64,000 nt of DNA from Chrysogorgia sp. JL179-B06 (lineage: Eukaryota; Cnidaria; Anthozoa; Scleralcyonacea; Chrysogorgiidae): positions 963,501 through 1,027,500 of the forward strand of contig JAYKKM010000416.1 of the NCBI GenBank assembly GCA_035772405.1. Reading direction: 5' to 3'. Below are positions 11,295 to 22,809 of this stretch, one piece after another. Made by a program: the position numbers and the translations under genes. The stretch's first letter is position 1; every line of letters begins with the position of its first letter. The notes under the pieces are model-generated. The model ran no database searches. It had not been told where the DNA came from and worked only from the letters and a program-made list of their open reading frames with translations.

Positions 11295-11428
11295 TGGAGA
11301 TCTAAAAGTGACGAAAAATAAAGTTTCATTCGACGTGGATCAAGGCCAGAACTCCAGCGACGATGAGGATACCTTCGTCAGATTGACGGAGAATCCTAAA
11401 GAGCAATGGGACTGCGAGTCAATTTTAA
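11295..11428 (+). CDS. LTV1: LTV1-like ribosome biogenesis factor, next exon
   Basis: The acceptor is ATTTCGCAG and the donor GTAAGT. The exon encodes GDLKVTKNKVSF, an acidic stretch (SSDDEDTF) and ENPKEQWDCESIL. The KEQWDCESI block corresponds to the KEKWDCES(I) motif that precedes TYSNLYNHP in LTV1. The exon opens with one base completing the split Asn codon and ends with one base (A), which suits a split Ser codon before TYSNLYNHP. That following exon was not found in the window, so the gene is either interrupted by repeats, continued in an exon I missed, or a broken fragment. Confidence 0.75.
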
Positions 11429-11674
11429 GTAAGTTTTAAAAGTTGATGAGTTTCATGCATGGTTATTAGTTAGTTGTCTTTATAAAATAACATTTTGAAA
11501 AACTGTGTTCTGAGTAGAAACACGGAATTTTTCCCGCCATTCTTGAAGTCAAACGAAAGGTTGCTAAATTTTTTTTAAAAGTTTAAAAATGTCAAATTCT
11601 GATCTTTTAAGAGCACATTCGTATGTTTCTTGTCGAAGAAATTGCTTTTGCTCTACTTCTGAGTTTATATTTGT

Positions 11675-11925
11675 TTCATAATCTTGATGTCCCTTTGTAA
11701 TCGTGCATTTTTAGCAACGGCGTGGTGCCATAATTTCGCAAAAATTCTTATCAGAAATCGCCGGAAAAGCACTTCTGGGCTTTGCCAAATAAAACAATTT
11801 CCTCGGGGAGCATGCCTCCAGGCCCCCCTAGTTGGTTCGCGGCGTAGCTGTGAAGATACACCACAACGTGCTGATTCTTAATATGCGCCCCCTCTTTCGA
11901 ACAACCCTGGATCCGCCACTGTTTT
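11675..11925. repeat. Dispersed repeat with a hAT-like end
   Basis: About 110 bp around GCAACGGCGTGGTGCCATAA is nearly identical to 37370-37480. The segment ends near 11905-11922 in CCCTGGATCCGCCACTG, the complement of a typical hAT terminus. Confidence 0.5.
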
Positions 11926-12629
11926 GACAAGCTTCGATCGATAGGATGTAGTCGGTACAAGCTAGTGCGTCAGTCGGTTGAAGTGAGCTTACACCCCCCT
12001 GTAAAATTTTCTGAGTTGTGCTTACGCTGATAAAAAATTTGGTTAGGCTCTATTAACTTCGTATGGATATCACGTACGAAGTTATCAAAGGAACCCTTGT
12101 GTTTGCACCACTGAACTCCACATGCAACGCTGACTGCCAAACAAAAAAGTGAATTTGAAATAGGTTACGTTTACAATATGCGATTAATTGAGCCGATTTA
12201 TGATTTAGATGCATGGTGAGAAGGAGAAATAGGAAGAAGAGTTGGGATTTTGATCCCACAAATCATTCCGCTGACCGTTTCTCCTCATCATATCTCTAAA
12301 TTGTAAATTCGGCCCGATTAATCGCAGTGTGTCAATGTACCTACAGGGAGATTTAGATTTGACTACGAGATTCGTTATTTTTGGCGCCAATGACGACGTC
12401 ATCTCGTGCTAGTCGTAGTCTATTTGTCAACGCGATTTTCCTGAAAACTACTATCTCGAATGAACGATGACTACGACTTTATCAAGCTCCCTAATGGCTG
12501 TCTTGGACGTCAGTTTCTGCCCCCCACGTCGTCAAGAAAACTGAAACTTTCTGAAAACAAACTGCAATTGACCTAAGCGGGATATGAACCCACGGCCTCT
12601 GTATAATAGACTGATGACGTCAGATAGAC

Positions 12630-13024
12630 TGATGACGCTGGACCTACTTCCATTGTGCTACGATAGAGAACTCAAAGACCTAGTTTTCTTCTTCAAGTCT
12701 CAACATGGGCATACTGACTTAAATGTCCACGAATTTGTTAAGTTTGTTTCTCAAGGCCGCACCAGGCTGAGCCAAAACTTTGCCAACCTTAAAACTCCAC
12801 TTTGTAAAACAAGAACTTTCCAAGCCTCATATTTTAACCGCTAGTCAAATTATGGAACTTTGTCTGCAAATTAGCCAATCCAAGTAGTTTCACCAGTTCT
12901 ATGTCATTTAAGAACTTTGTAAGACAGATACTATCCAGTGTAGTTGTTTCTACTTTTGATATAGATTGGCCGTGCACCTGGACACTGGTACGCGACTGTC
13001 CCTGTCATAGAGCCTCTATGACAT
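12630..13024 (+). pseudogene. LINE reverse transcriptase C-terminus, decayed
   Basis: PLCYDRELKDLVFFFKSQHG, GRTRLSQNFANLKTPLCKT and FQASYFNR run in one frame to 12843. The match continues after a frameshift as KLWNFVCKLANPSS and FKNFV. This is the distal module of a Jockey/L2-type LINE protein. 13025-13555 holds a G/C-richer 3' flank and no recognised gene. Confidence 0.6.
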
Positions 13025-13924
13025 AGAACAAATTTTACATGTATATATTTTAATCTTAGAGGGCGGCGCCTCGCATGGGACTTTTAGTCCCGTTCGCGTT
13101 TTTCCTTTTGGATCTCTTGTTGTTGTCTTTTTCATGGCAATTCAGTGCTCTACCAGCTATACAAGGCCATGGAACGTGACCGCGTGTTAATTTATTTAAT
13201 TTATATATGGATGACATTTAGTGTTATTATATGAGAGTTAGATAACAAGAACGTAGGCTAAGAGGCAACGATCGGTATCTATCGATTCGCTTCCGCCATC
13301 ATGGTGATCGGTCATGGATTTTTGCGTCCGCGCAATGTGCTGCTTATTCTACACATTTACTTGGTTTTTGGAGGGATAATTTTGAAGAAAAAAAAATGTG
13401 TGCATGGGATTCACCAATGTAAAACAAGTGTACGCCCGTTCGTTCTCAACGGTCAACCGTAAAACGACAACCGTTAACGAATTCAATATTATTTCTTCGC
13501 GGGACTAAACTTTCTAAACTTTCTAAATGCTTCAATAGCAGTGATTCTCATACACATATCTGGAGATGTAGAAAGTAATCCTGGACCGAGGTTTGAAATA
13601 AAGAAGTGTTTAACAATCTAAATATCAGAAGTCATCTAAATATCAGAAGTTTACTACCGAAAATTGACTCTTTACGTCTGTTTATCGACAAGAACCCGTT
13701 CGACATTGTTGCTCATTCTGAAACCAGGCTTAAATCTTCAATTACCAACGCAGAAATAAGTCTACCCAATTATTCTATTACTCGATAAGATTGCCAAGAT
13801 AAATCTGGTGGGGGGCAGCGATTTATGTGCGAGATGGCTTGTCTTATCGCACGAGAACAGATTTATAACGACCACTAACATGGAAACGTGTTGGATTTTT
13901 TTATATCGAGTTTATTTGGATCAT

Positions 13925-14027
13925 ATAATTAATTACATTAAAATAAATATAACTGGAATATAATAGTAATATTCTAGTATAGCAGGAGTATGGAAATATG
14001 GAAGTAATGATGATGATGAAGATAATA

Positions 14028-14087
<60 letters not shown>

Positions 14088-14385
14088 GAAAAGTAATAAT
14101 ATTAATGTTAATGATATATATATAATATATATATAATATATATATATTATATAAAATTAAAATTAAAAAAATTAAACAAATTTTTAGAAAATTAATACTT
14201 ATAATAATGAAAAAAACAACACATAAAATAAACAAATTAAAGATCCAAAAGGGTTAGTTAAGGGTTTTAAATTAACATACTGTATAGATATTAAATATAA
14301 AAGAAAAGAGGAAGGAAGGAATGAATAATTGAACGAGTTAAAAACTGGAAGGATATATAGATGGTTGGATGGATGGATGGATTGA
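13925..14385. repeat. Low-complexity block inside the LINE
   Basis: (TAA)n at 14030-14085, (TA)-rich 14117-14152, GGAAGGAAGG near 14310, and (GGAT)n at 14362-14382. It separates two endonuclease pieces. Confidence 0.75.
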
Positions 14386-14994
14386 AATCACCCGAACAAA
14401 AACGAAGCCGCTGTTTATTTGCTCAGTTTATAAACCACCTAGTTCTCGTGTTGACAACTTCATTGATGAACTTGATAAATCACTTACAAAATTGCCAGGA
14501 AATGCAGAAATAATTTTGCTGGGAGAGACTTCAACGTCGATTATCAATCACGCCGCTCGGTCGATCACGCCTGCATACATTTGCGCGTGCAAACTCATTT
14601 GAACAAATTATTGCGTCACCAACAAGAATCACCAAAAATACGCAGTCGACAATAGCGCTCCGTCGAGATGACGTCAGTACCGATGTTTGTCCGCTTTTAC
14701 CCATAATTATTGCGGCCATAACAAAAGAAATAGCTCATTCGCAATCATTTGTGAGTCAAATTTAGTTTGTTTGTCCGCTTTTTGAGCTATTAATAGCAGC
14801 CAGACTCTACGCTATTGACGTAATATTTTTAAACAATTCATGCCGTGTCACCGCGATTGGAGTCGTCTTGTTATCTCTGAGTGACCATTCGCTTATTTTT
14901 TGCGTTATCAAAGCCGGTATCCCAAAATCTGGTGGTTATCATCGTAATATCAACTACTGCTCCTATAAAAATTACGATAAAAGACAGTTTAATG

Positions 14995-15468
14995 CAACCT
15001 CGTACCCAGGGCATTTTGCCTCCACGGCGGAAGGTCGGCGAAAATGGCACTAGGATCGGCTGGTCACATGACACCCAGAATTTCTGGGTGTTTAGATATG
15101 ATAATTTTTGTGGTCTTTGTTCCATTGCCTTTGTCTACTTTGTTGACCTGAATAATTGAGAAATGTTCAATGCTCTTCAGAGTTGTTCATGCCAGCATTC
15201 GTCGGCATAAAAGCAGCTTTTATAATGAATTTTAATAATCCACCATACATCCGTTGAAGAAGTATATATCCAATTTAGCGAAAGCTATCACTTCTAATTT
15301 GCTGTAAAATTTGAAGACAGCATTCAGATTTAGATGAATAAATTATACTCGGCTGAATTAATTGCGTTTTATGACAAGCCAATAGCATTATAGAATGGAC
15401 CAGCCGATCGCAGGGCTATTTTCGCCGACCTTCCACCGTGGAGGCAAAATGCCCTGGGAACGAGGTTG
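14995..15468. mobile_element. MITE with long terminal inverted repeats and a 9-bp target duplication
   Basis: It starts CAACCTCGTACCCAGGGCAT and ends with the near-complement (ATGCCCTGGGAACGAGGTTG); inverted arms extend about 70 bp. AGTTTAATG occurs immediately on both sides (14986-14994 and 15469-15477). The same terminus (CAACCTCGTACCCAGGG) recurs at 47074-47090. It has no coding capacity. Confidence 0.85.
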
Positions 15469-16611
15469 AGTTTAATGAAGATTTAGAAAAAACTAAATTG
15501 GTCCTTTGTAGACTCGCTGTCTGTAGATATAAATGAAATTGTAGACAATTGGTGTAATATTTTCTCAGAAGTTGCCGATAAACATGCGCCAATAAAAAAC
15601 AGAAGAGTGAAAAGCGTCATCCTTGGATGACCCCTGAATTTCTGCAATCGATGCGCGACGCGAAATTTTAGACAATCTCGACAAAAAGTCAGATGCAGGA
15701 GCTGTTTTTATTGATCTGCGAAAAGTATTTGATACTGTAGACCACTACTAATTTCAAAATTGAAAAATCTTGAATTTACTACTGTTCTCAACTGGTTCTG
15801 TTCATACCTTTTATCTTGTACTCAAGTAACAACAACTGCACATCTACCTCAAGATCAGTTACTGTCGGAGTTCCACAAGGAAGTATACTGAGCCCTTTGC
15901 TCTTCTTGGTACAGTATATAAACGAACTACCTTAATTAATTAAATAACATGCCTTAATTATAGCAAATCAGTTATATATGCCGATCACACTTTTGTATTA
16001 TTCTGCCAAATCTGCCACAACCCTTCAAGCTAACATAAACGCTGATTTACAATCTCTATCCAAGTGGCTAAACGAAAACGTACTAACCCTCAAATATGAA
16101 AAAACGAAATTCCTCATATTTGCAAACAAAAAACAGCTAATTCATACTCCAATCTAACCATCACTATAAATAACCAGAACATTGAACAAGGACAAACATT
16201 TAAGTATCTTGGTGTCATCCTCAGGATCTCTCGTGGCATGAGCATATCGGAAACTTAGCCAATAGCACAAACCAAAGACTTGGAGCCATACGACGTGTGA
16301 AGTCTTATCTACCACAACTCGCACGAAGCACTCATTGTACCGCGTTAATCGTACCACTTTTCGATTATGCCGACATTATTTGGGGCGACAAGAACAACTC
16401 GACACTGATGAACTCTACAAATTCTAAAAAATAAAGCTGCTAAACTCGTACTTGATGTTCCACCACTCTCCTCGTCAACTGAAGCCTTAAAAACAATCAA
16501 CTGGACACCTCTCAGAATCAGAGGACAGAAACATCGATGTATTTTTATATTTAAATGTATTAACGGTTAACGGTTTAATAGATTTTGACTTTGAACTAAT
16601 TAGAAATTCCA

Positions 16612-16745
16612 GTTTGTGTTGACTTTAGGTTGACGTAGGTTGTTGTTGGTCGTTGTAAAGTATTTATGAATGTTATTATTTAATAATAACATTCATATAT
16701 ATTTTACAAGGACCAACAACAACCTATACATCTACCTAAAGTCAA
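16612..16745. repeat. Inverted duplication within the LINE remnant
   Basis: CAGTTTGTGTTGACTTTAGG and about 35 further bases are repeated in reverse complement after a short AT-rich hinge (AATAATAACATT near 16685). Confidence 0.7.
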
Positions 16746-16984
16746 CACAAACTGGGGAAAACAAAAACTGATTTATCATTAATAACTTGGACAATAAAAC
16801 AAGAATCACAAACTCGCTAACAATATTTAAAAATGAACTGAAAATACACCAATTTAATTACATACAGTTTAAGCCATTGTGCAGTTTAAGCCATTGTGCA
16901 GTTTAAATATTAATAATGCTAAAAACTCTGTTATGTTGCTTAATGCAGCGCCACGAGTCGGTCAGCCGTCTAGTCACGTGATAT

Positions 16985-17430
16985 TGATCTACGGCGTTAC
17001 ACTTGTGGAAGAGTAAATTGTTTTCCTTTAGACCGTCCTACCTTTGCCTTGTTTTTAGGCGACGGTTGACGGAGAAAGGAAAACGAGTTTGAGTTCTTCA
17101 AAAATGGGGAAGTCCATTCAGTTATTTCCCCTGGCGTATTCAAACTAACATGCATGTATACAAATATAATATTAAGGTGATGATGAGAATAATCTTTAAT
17201 GAGGATACCAACTTCACCCGATGGTGATTTACAGAAGGGTCCTACCATAAGACTAACATAGATAAATTCATTAACAGATAATAAACTAATAAAGAAACAA
17301 AATTAGATAATGTATACATAGATAGTAAGTAATGTACTTAAATAATAAAGAACAAAGTAGATATGCATAAATAAAATACATAGATAATAATGTAATAAAT
17401 GTCACTAAATATTATGCATAAATAAAATAC
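16985..17430. other. No gene recognised
   Basis: AT-rich. GCGTTACACTTGTGGAAGAG at about 16993 also occurs at 9767, which marks a shared dispersed repeat. (ATAGATAATAA)-like simple sequence follows from about 17275. Confidence 0.4.
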
Positions 17431-17437
17431 ATAGATA

Positions 17438-17830
17438 CTAAGTTAAATTAAGCTTCGCAATTTGTTTTTTAAAACCTACTAATGTAGGTGCATCACGAAT
17501 GGTGATGCATATCTTATTCCAATGACCCCACCTAGTGTGAGCACTTGACTTACGAACATTATTCTTATGCCTAGTGTTATATTGATGAAAATCCTTATTT
17601 AAACTGTATTCAAAATTATGTTCTATGAAATTATTATGACACTTATATAAGAAAATAGCACGATGTTCCGCCCTTCTTTGGTCTAATTTTTTCCATGAGA
17701 GTTGTGTAAGAGCCTCAGTTGCAGAGGCAATATGGGGCAAATCCAGTATAATTCGAGCCGCGTTGTTATGTAATACCTGGAGATCTGCCATTAAAGTTAA
17801 AGTTAAAGTGTTGTGCTGCGTAGGCAGTGT
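17438..17830 (-). pseudogene. 5'-truncated LINE, C-terminal end of the reverse transcriptase ORF
   Basis: On the minus strand LQVLHNNAARIILDLPH, then KKLDQRRAEHRAIFLYKCHN, then HQYNTRHKNNVR, ending NLT. This is the NAARI...RR...YKC...Y.TR module at the end of CR1/Jockey-like proteins. The frame is open to its stop at 17438. The 5' side stops matching near 17800, which indicates truncation on insertion. Confidence 0.7.
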
Positions 17831-18029
17831 AGAAATACAAATTGAAAACTCTAAAAGGTTGGTGTACTGACTATTTAACCCCTCGCCCGCCTGTCCTACC
17901 CCTCCGTCACACAAATTGCAAGGTGATTTAAAAATATATATTTAGGACGCCAGAAGGCTGAGTCCCCCAAAACGTCAGGATAAGCGTTCCTAAATTTGAT
18001 GCTTTTTCCCAATTGTATTAGTACGACTA

Positions 18030-18395
18030 TATAGAGGCTAGGAGAGAAGCTACTTAATCTACCTGCGGGCTTCATCTACGCGATATTTTACAAACGGGTG
18101 TAGCCTGAATAGCCTGAAGTGTTAGCCAAACCCATGCCACGCGTTTGTTAGATTGGTCCCACACCCTTCTGTCAGTACTAGGCGCACAAAATGGCGCCAC
18201 CTGGTAAGAGGCAGCAGGCAAGCTTGGACTCATTTGCACTATGCTCGCTGTGGAATTATATAGATGAAAAATTTGCTCAAATTGCTGCAAATTGTCTTTC
18301 CGAGGTTCTAGATTTCAAAATTTTCCGGGGAGGGGTGACCGTAATTTGCGGTTTCTGATTACCTACTTGTCGACCCCCCCAAAAAAACAACTTTA
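18030..18395. repeat. Dispersed repeat shared with the hAT element at 54 kb
   Basis: GAGGCTAGGAGAGAAGCTA, CGGGTGTAGCCTGAA and ATTGCTGCAAATTGT blocks occur in the same order at 54240-54620. It is probably a fragment of the same non-autonomous hAT family. Confidence 0.65.
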
Positions 18396-18732
18396 AGTCC
18401 GTTCCTATGCATCTGTAGGACGATGCTGTATCCGATTTATAACGATTAATTATAGGTATCCATTTCTTTTCGGGTTTTTTTCTGAATGAATTATTATAGT
18501 GTAAATATGTATATATATTTGTAAAATTCATTAATAATTCATGAAGAAAATTCAAAAGAAATTAATATTTAATCAGCATCTTTTATAACCCAGGATAAAT
18601 CATTGATTAATAAAACATCAATGTTTTATCGAAGTTAAGTTGCTCAAATTGAGCTTTTTCGGAGTTAAAATAATTTGTTTGTACCGTTTCTACAACTTCC
18701 AAATAAAGTATGTATTATATATTCTATTCATT

Positions 18733-19204
18733 TTACAAGTGCCTATGACACGAAAATTAAGTTTGCCTTATTTGAAAGAATACTTTAAATGACAGAGTAA
18801 CATCTTTTGAAGTTTTTCGTTTCCTTGCTTCGTTATTGAGATATTTCAGTTTGTATTATATGCAAATGACAATGGTGTGACGTACACATGCATAATAATG
18901 ACTTATCGGAGAAGGTTATATATCTTTGTTATTATCACACAAAATCACTTGAAATTCTGCAATTTCCATGTTTTTGGAAATACTCACGCACATGCTTCAT
19001 TCAAATTAAATTTGGTTATCAAAGATAAATAACCTTCTCCGATAAGTCATTATGCATGTGTACGTCACACCATTGTCATTTGCATATAATACAAACTGAA
19101 ATATCTCAAGAACGAAGCAAGGAAACGAAAAACTACAAAAGATGTTACTCTGTCATTTTAAGTGTTCTTTCAAATAAGGCAAACTCAATTTTCGTGTCAT
19201 GCGA
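18733..19204. mobile_element. TTAA-type foldback element, second F1 copy
   Basis: Inverted arms are near-identical to those of the 10529-11038 element (AAGTGCCTATGACACG left, TTCGTGTCATG right). Both terminal TTAA sites are eroded. Confidence 0.7.
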
Positions 19205-19339
19205 ATTTTTGGAAGTAACACACATGATGCATTTCCACGAGTATTCTTGTTATGTTCGAGCCGCTGAAACAAGGTGTTATGTGACTCCGTTCCAATATGG
19301 CTAAGCGACTTAAAGACATCAATTGCTATACGACGTTTG

Positions 19340-19640
19340 TTACCAGTTTATTCCAATGTTACCAGGATCAGCGATGATGTTAACTGCTCTGTCTTGTATT
19401 GATTCCAATTTATTGTTTAAAGTTTTCGAAATTCCAGATAATACAAGGTGGCAATAGAGAATAATCGGATTTATCATAGTATCATAAATACGTTTCGCCA
19501 CAAATGGACCGATGTTTGGCGTGATACGTGACATCAGATCTCAGATCGCACATTTTCTGTATATATTACCGAACATGCTCCTGTAATGTTAAGTGATTAT
19601 CCAGATTTACACCAAGGTAACTGTAACTGGTAACTTCATT
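19340..19640 (-). pseudogene. LINE reverse transcriptase fragment
   Basis: On the minus strand: SYSYLGVNLDNHLTLQ near 19620, then RITPNIGPFVAKRIYDTMIN and SIQDRAVNII. These are the YLGV and post-catalytic segments of a Jockey-type RT. No polymerase motifs remain. Confidence 0.6.
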
Positions 19641-19744
19641 TATAACTTCATTTATATTAATTAGGACGATGCTGTATCCGATTTACAACTGCTAATTAGG
19701 TATCCATTTATTTTGTTTTTCCTAATCGCGAATGTTTTAAAGTG

Positions 19745-19850
19745 CCAGGGTGCTATGATATACAATCAATTAGACAAATCTTTAAGGGATGAAATTTCTC
19801 TTGTAAGATTTAAGAACAAAATAAGTCAATTTGTTTTTAAGGTTCTTTAG
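19745..19850 (+). pseudogene. LINE RT C-terminal tip
   Basis: MIYNQLDKSLRDEISLVRFK and NKISQFVFKVL followed by a stop matches the (W/Y)NxLP..LR...S...FK..L end of CR1/Jockey-type ORF2. Orientation is opposite to the neighbour at 19340. Confidence 0.5.
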
Positions 19851-20045
19851 AACTAACTTTAAGTTTGATAACATTTTATTCATTGACATTTTTCTATTTC
19901 ATAGTTTCTTATTTCACCACATTTTATTGTATTTTACTTAAACACAGGTCCTTCATTGATACCATAATCTTAGTTTTCTGAAGAAGTTAACCTGTATAAT
20001 TATAAAGAATTATTATTATTATAAACTTTGCTTTCCATTTATAAT

Positions 20046-20222
20046 CATGAAAAGGAGAAATTAGAGAACTTCAATGTGTCGAAAAATACTGAAGTAAGAG
20101 TACTTACGTATATTAATGGTGACGTTTCGGATATGATAGATCGTCCGAAACATCGTGGAATATACGTAAGTACTCTTAAGTATTTTTCGACACATTGAAG
20201 TTCTCTTATTTCTCCTTTTCAT
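20046..20222. repeat. Near-perfect palindrome, arms about 80 bp
   Basis: AAAGGAGAAATTAGAGAACT at the left is mirrored by AGTTCTCTTATTTCTCCTTT at the right. The arms meet around ATGATAGATCGTCC near 20145. 20230-21260 contains AT-rich DNA with (ATAAT)n and no recognised gene. Confidence 0.85.
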
Positions 20223-21264
20223 ATTATATCCAGTTCTTTTGAGAACTTGCCAGCTTTAATAGTTATTCTTATTTGCTTTCCATTCACTCAGCTAAGGTCT
20301 GTTTCAAACGTTTTCAATATTATCTTAAGTACTATTTATAATAATAATAAAGAAGTTTTGGGAGCGTTATACAATAGTCTCAATGCTCCTACAACAATAA
20401 ATTCTTAAAGTTACTTAAGTTACTTATAAAACTAACTACATTATAAATCAAAACTACTAAATATATACAACTAATAGAGCTATGATAACTATAGTACAAA
20501 TTTGCTCTGAACTCCAGAGTTTTGCATCGCCAACGGTCTACGCGTGTCCGTGTTGTAATGTTACAACATTAATTACTTGTTACAACAGTAATTTACAAAT
20601 TACTTGAAAAGAGAAGCAATTGAAAAAGTAAAAATAAGTCGTTTTAATTCAGTAAAAGCTCAAATTGAGTGTTTCAGAGTTGAGACGGAACTGATATGTG
20701 CATTTACTAGTGGATCACAACCTCCAGTGTGGCTCTATCACATTTACATCCACTAGTTACACATTGATTTCTTTTAATTCTCCTCATGAGCTCAGTATTA
20801 ATGAGCTTACAAATATATATATATATATAAGTAAGTTTTATGTAATGTTTAATAAGCGAGCAGCTGTATATATTATCGTGTTTATAACGTTCATTGGCGT
20901 ATTAATTTTGAAAATCAACGCTATCTAAGCCGTAAAAACCAGCGAGACATTTCTCCAGAACAGCAAGCGTATCTTTATTACATACTGCAGAGCCACTCAT
21001 TGAACATGTCTTTCTTTTGATTTTTCTTTATGAATTGTTTTTTGAAGTCTATTACAAAGTACTTTAAACATTCCGATTTATGCTTTATTTATAACTGCTT
21101 GGTATGTACCTTTTTGTTTTAAGGTACTCGCTCAAATCTCTATAATCACCCAACGTTAATAAAAGAATCTCGCAAGGTAAATGAACCTTAACACTTGTCA
21201 AGGAAAATATAAAAATGGAAAGGTTAAACTTACAAATCACTTCTCTGATGTTTGTATATATAGT

Positions 21265-21375
21265 GTGGTATGGTATGGTAAGGTATTGTAATGTAATGTA
21301 TTGAATTGTTTCGCTTTCGTGTTGAATCGTATCGTATTGTATTATATCATATTATATTGAATCGTACTATAGTGT
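21265..21375. repeat. Degenerate pentanucleotide (GTATT/GTATG)n
   Basis: Runs of GTATG, GTATT and TGTAA-like units with substitutions. A cleaner (GTATT)n array is at 44878-44946. Confidence 0.6.
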
Positions 21376-21694
21376 ACCAAGTAATACGAAGCCTAACTAT
21401 CCTATAGATAACTTGTATTCTCCCCGTAGTTTTGATGGCGGATATCCGTTGAGTATATGACTTGTTCACCGGATACACCGAATTCATAAAGTAGCGCCAA
21501 ATAATATTCTTCAGGTTCCGAGGGCCTACTGTTTAACTCTTTCCTCTCCGGCCCAGTCAAAAGGGGTCATAGAAGACCCCCGAAGTCATCAATCGAAAAA
21601 CACGGCACACGGTAACGCAAGATTACAAATTGAAATTCGACAAGCGCCGGGGACATGAGATCCACTCACACGCCAAATTTGATATGATTTCATA

Positions 21695-21995
21695 AACAAC
21701 TCTGCGATTGCTGGCATTTTGAATTTTCATGATGCTACGCGGGCGTGCAAGATGGTCTTTTCTAGAAAAATGGAAGTTTTTCAACCTGATTTATGATAAT
21801 TAATGCTAATTTATATTAACATAATGTGTCTTGTTCGGAAAATTCAAAAGCATTGGTAACGGCCGGTTTATTGGGCTTTCAGAAAAGGTATAGGTTTCGC
21901 AACAGTTATGGATATTTCCCGAGATATCAATAGAACAAAGAGGTAGTTCAATTTTAGATGTTTTTCAGCCGGACAGGAAAGAGTTAAGGTCGTTA
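21695..21995. repeat. Dispersed repeat, about 260 bp, second copy at 34708-34975
   Basis: From GCGGGCGTGCAAGATGG to CCGGACAGGAAAGAGTT both copies agree with few differences and have the same orientation. No ORF is conserved between them. Confidence 0.8.
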
Positions 21996-22369
21996 TCCGA
22001 GAAGACCCGAAAGTCTTACCATTTGCTGATATTATTGCAAAGGCAGCACTTTCTACTTCCCTGAGTTTCTGAATTTCACACAAGGTCGAGGCTCGAAAGG
22101 CTAATTTATATTCACATAAAAGAGTATTAATTACCATCTTTATGAATTAGGTGTATAAGTTATCCGATCTTTGCTGCAATGTTGGATTATGTGCTCTTTC
22201 CATCCACAAAATAAAATAATTTTACTATAAAGAGACCAGAAGACATTTTTCAAATTGCTGGGCAAAACGTTTCGTGATCTGCCTACAGATTTACTGCGAC
22301 TTTGGTCCCTTAGTAATAGCCTGTGTACAGCCTGAATATACACCTGTAATTCAGTCTGTGAAAACTTGG

Positions 22370-22475
22370 TCACATAATGACTAATGTGATGTGTGTTATG
22401 ACCGATGTGATGTAATGACTTATGTAATGACTGATGTGATATATAGTGACGGATGTTATGTAATCGATGTAATGT
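22370..22475. repeat. Short degenerate minisatellite (GATGTGATGTAATGACT-like)
   Basis: TGATGTGATGTAATGAC-type units of 16-20 bp repeat about five times. Confidence 0.6.
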
Positions 22476-22732
22476 GATGTTCTTTTACTCAGAAATCTGC
22501 CAACGAAGGGATCACACTTTCGAAAAGACAAGGTATTCCACTCGGGATCCTTTCTGACGGAAAGAAAGCGAACGTTGGTGAACCTCGTTCTGAAGAAATT
22601 TTGCGGCCACGCGTCCATCACGTGAGGTGTCGTGGAGAAACGAAAGATGAAAAGAAGTCACGAAAACAGACGGTAAAACAGGAACGACAGGTAGGAAAAT
22701 TAAAAATTAAAATGGTTATATACCGTATGACG

Positions 22733-22805
22733 CCTTCCCGAAAGTAACCGCCCCCCGAAAGTAGCCGCCCCTCTTAAAGTAACCGCCCCCGAAAGTAGCC
22801 CCTTC
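22733..22805. repeat. 16-bp repeat CGAAAGTAGCCGCCCC, left block
   Basis: Four degenerate copies lie immediately left of a minus-strand LINE. Matching copies reappear on its other side at 24747-24803, so the LINE probably landed inside this repeat. Confidence 0.7.
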
Positions 22806-22809
22806 CGGT

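Larger units (their letters stand above)
13555..16900 (+). pseudogene. CR1/Jockey-type LINE, heavily decayed, split by later insertions
   Basis: Pieces occur in the right order on the plus strand. Endonuclease: NIRSLLPKIDSLRLFIDKNP with FDIVAHSETRL (13630-13790), then LFICSVYKPPSSRVDNF and ILLGETSTS (14405-14540), then SDHSLIFCVIK. Reverse transcriptase: GAVFIDLRKVFDTVDH (15700-15745), then a broken VGVPQGSILSPLLF-like stretch (15868-15905), then WLNENVLTLKYEKTKFLIF and FKYLGVIL (16060-16220). C-terminal module to about 16900. Several frameshifts and stops make it non-functional. It is interrupted by low-complexity DNA (about 13925-14385) and a MITE (14995-15468). Confidence 0.8.

Noticed and set aside
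20090..20175. Hammerhead motif at the 20-kb palindrome
   Set aside because: CCGAAACGTC/GAAACATC is present, but no CTGANGA lies at a workable distance on either strand.
22140..22621. Two minus-strand ORFs (77 and 83 codons)
   Set aside because: No motif, no splice context, partly low-complexity (ATGTGATG repeats).
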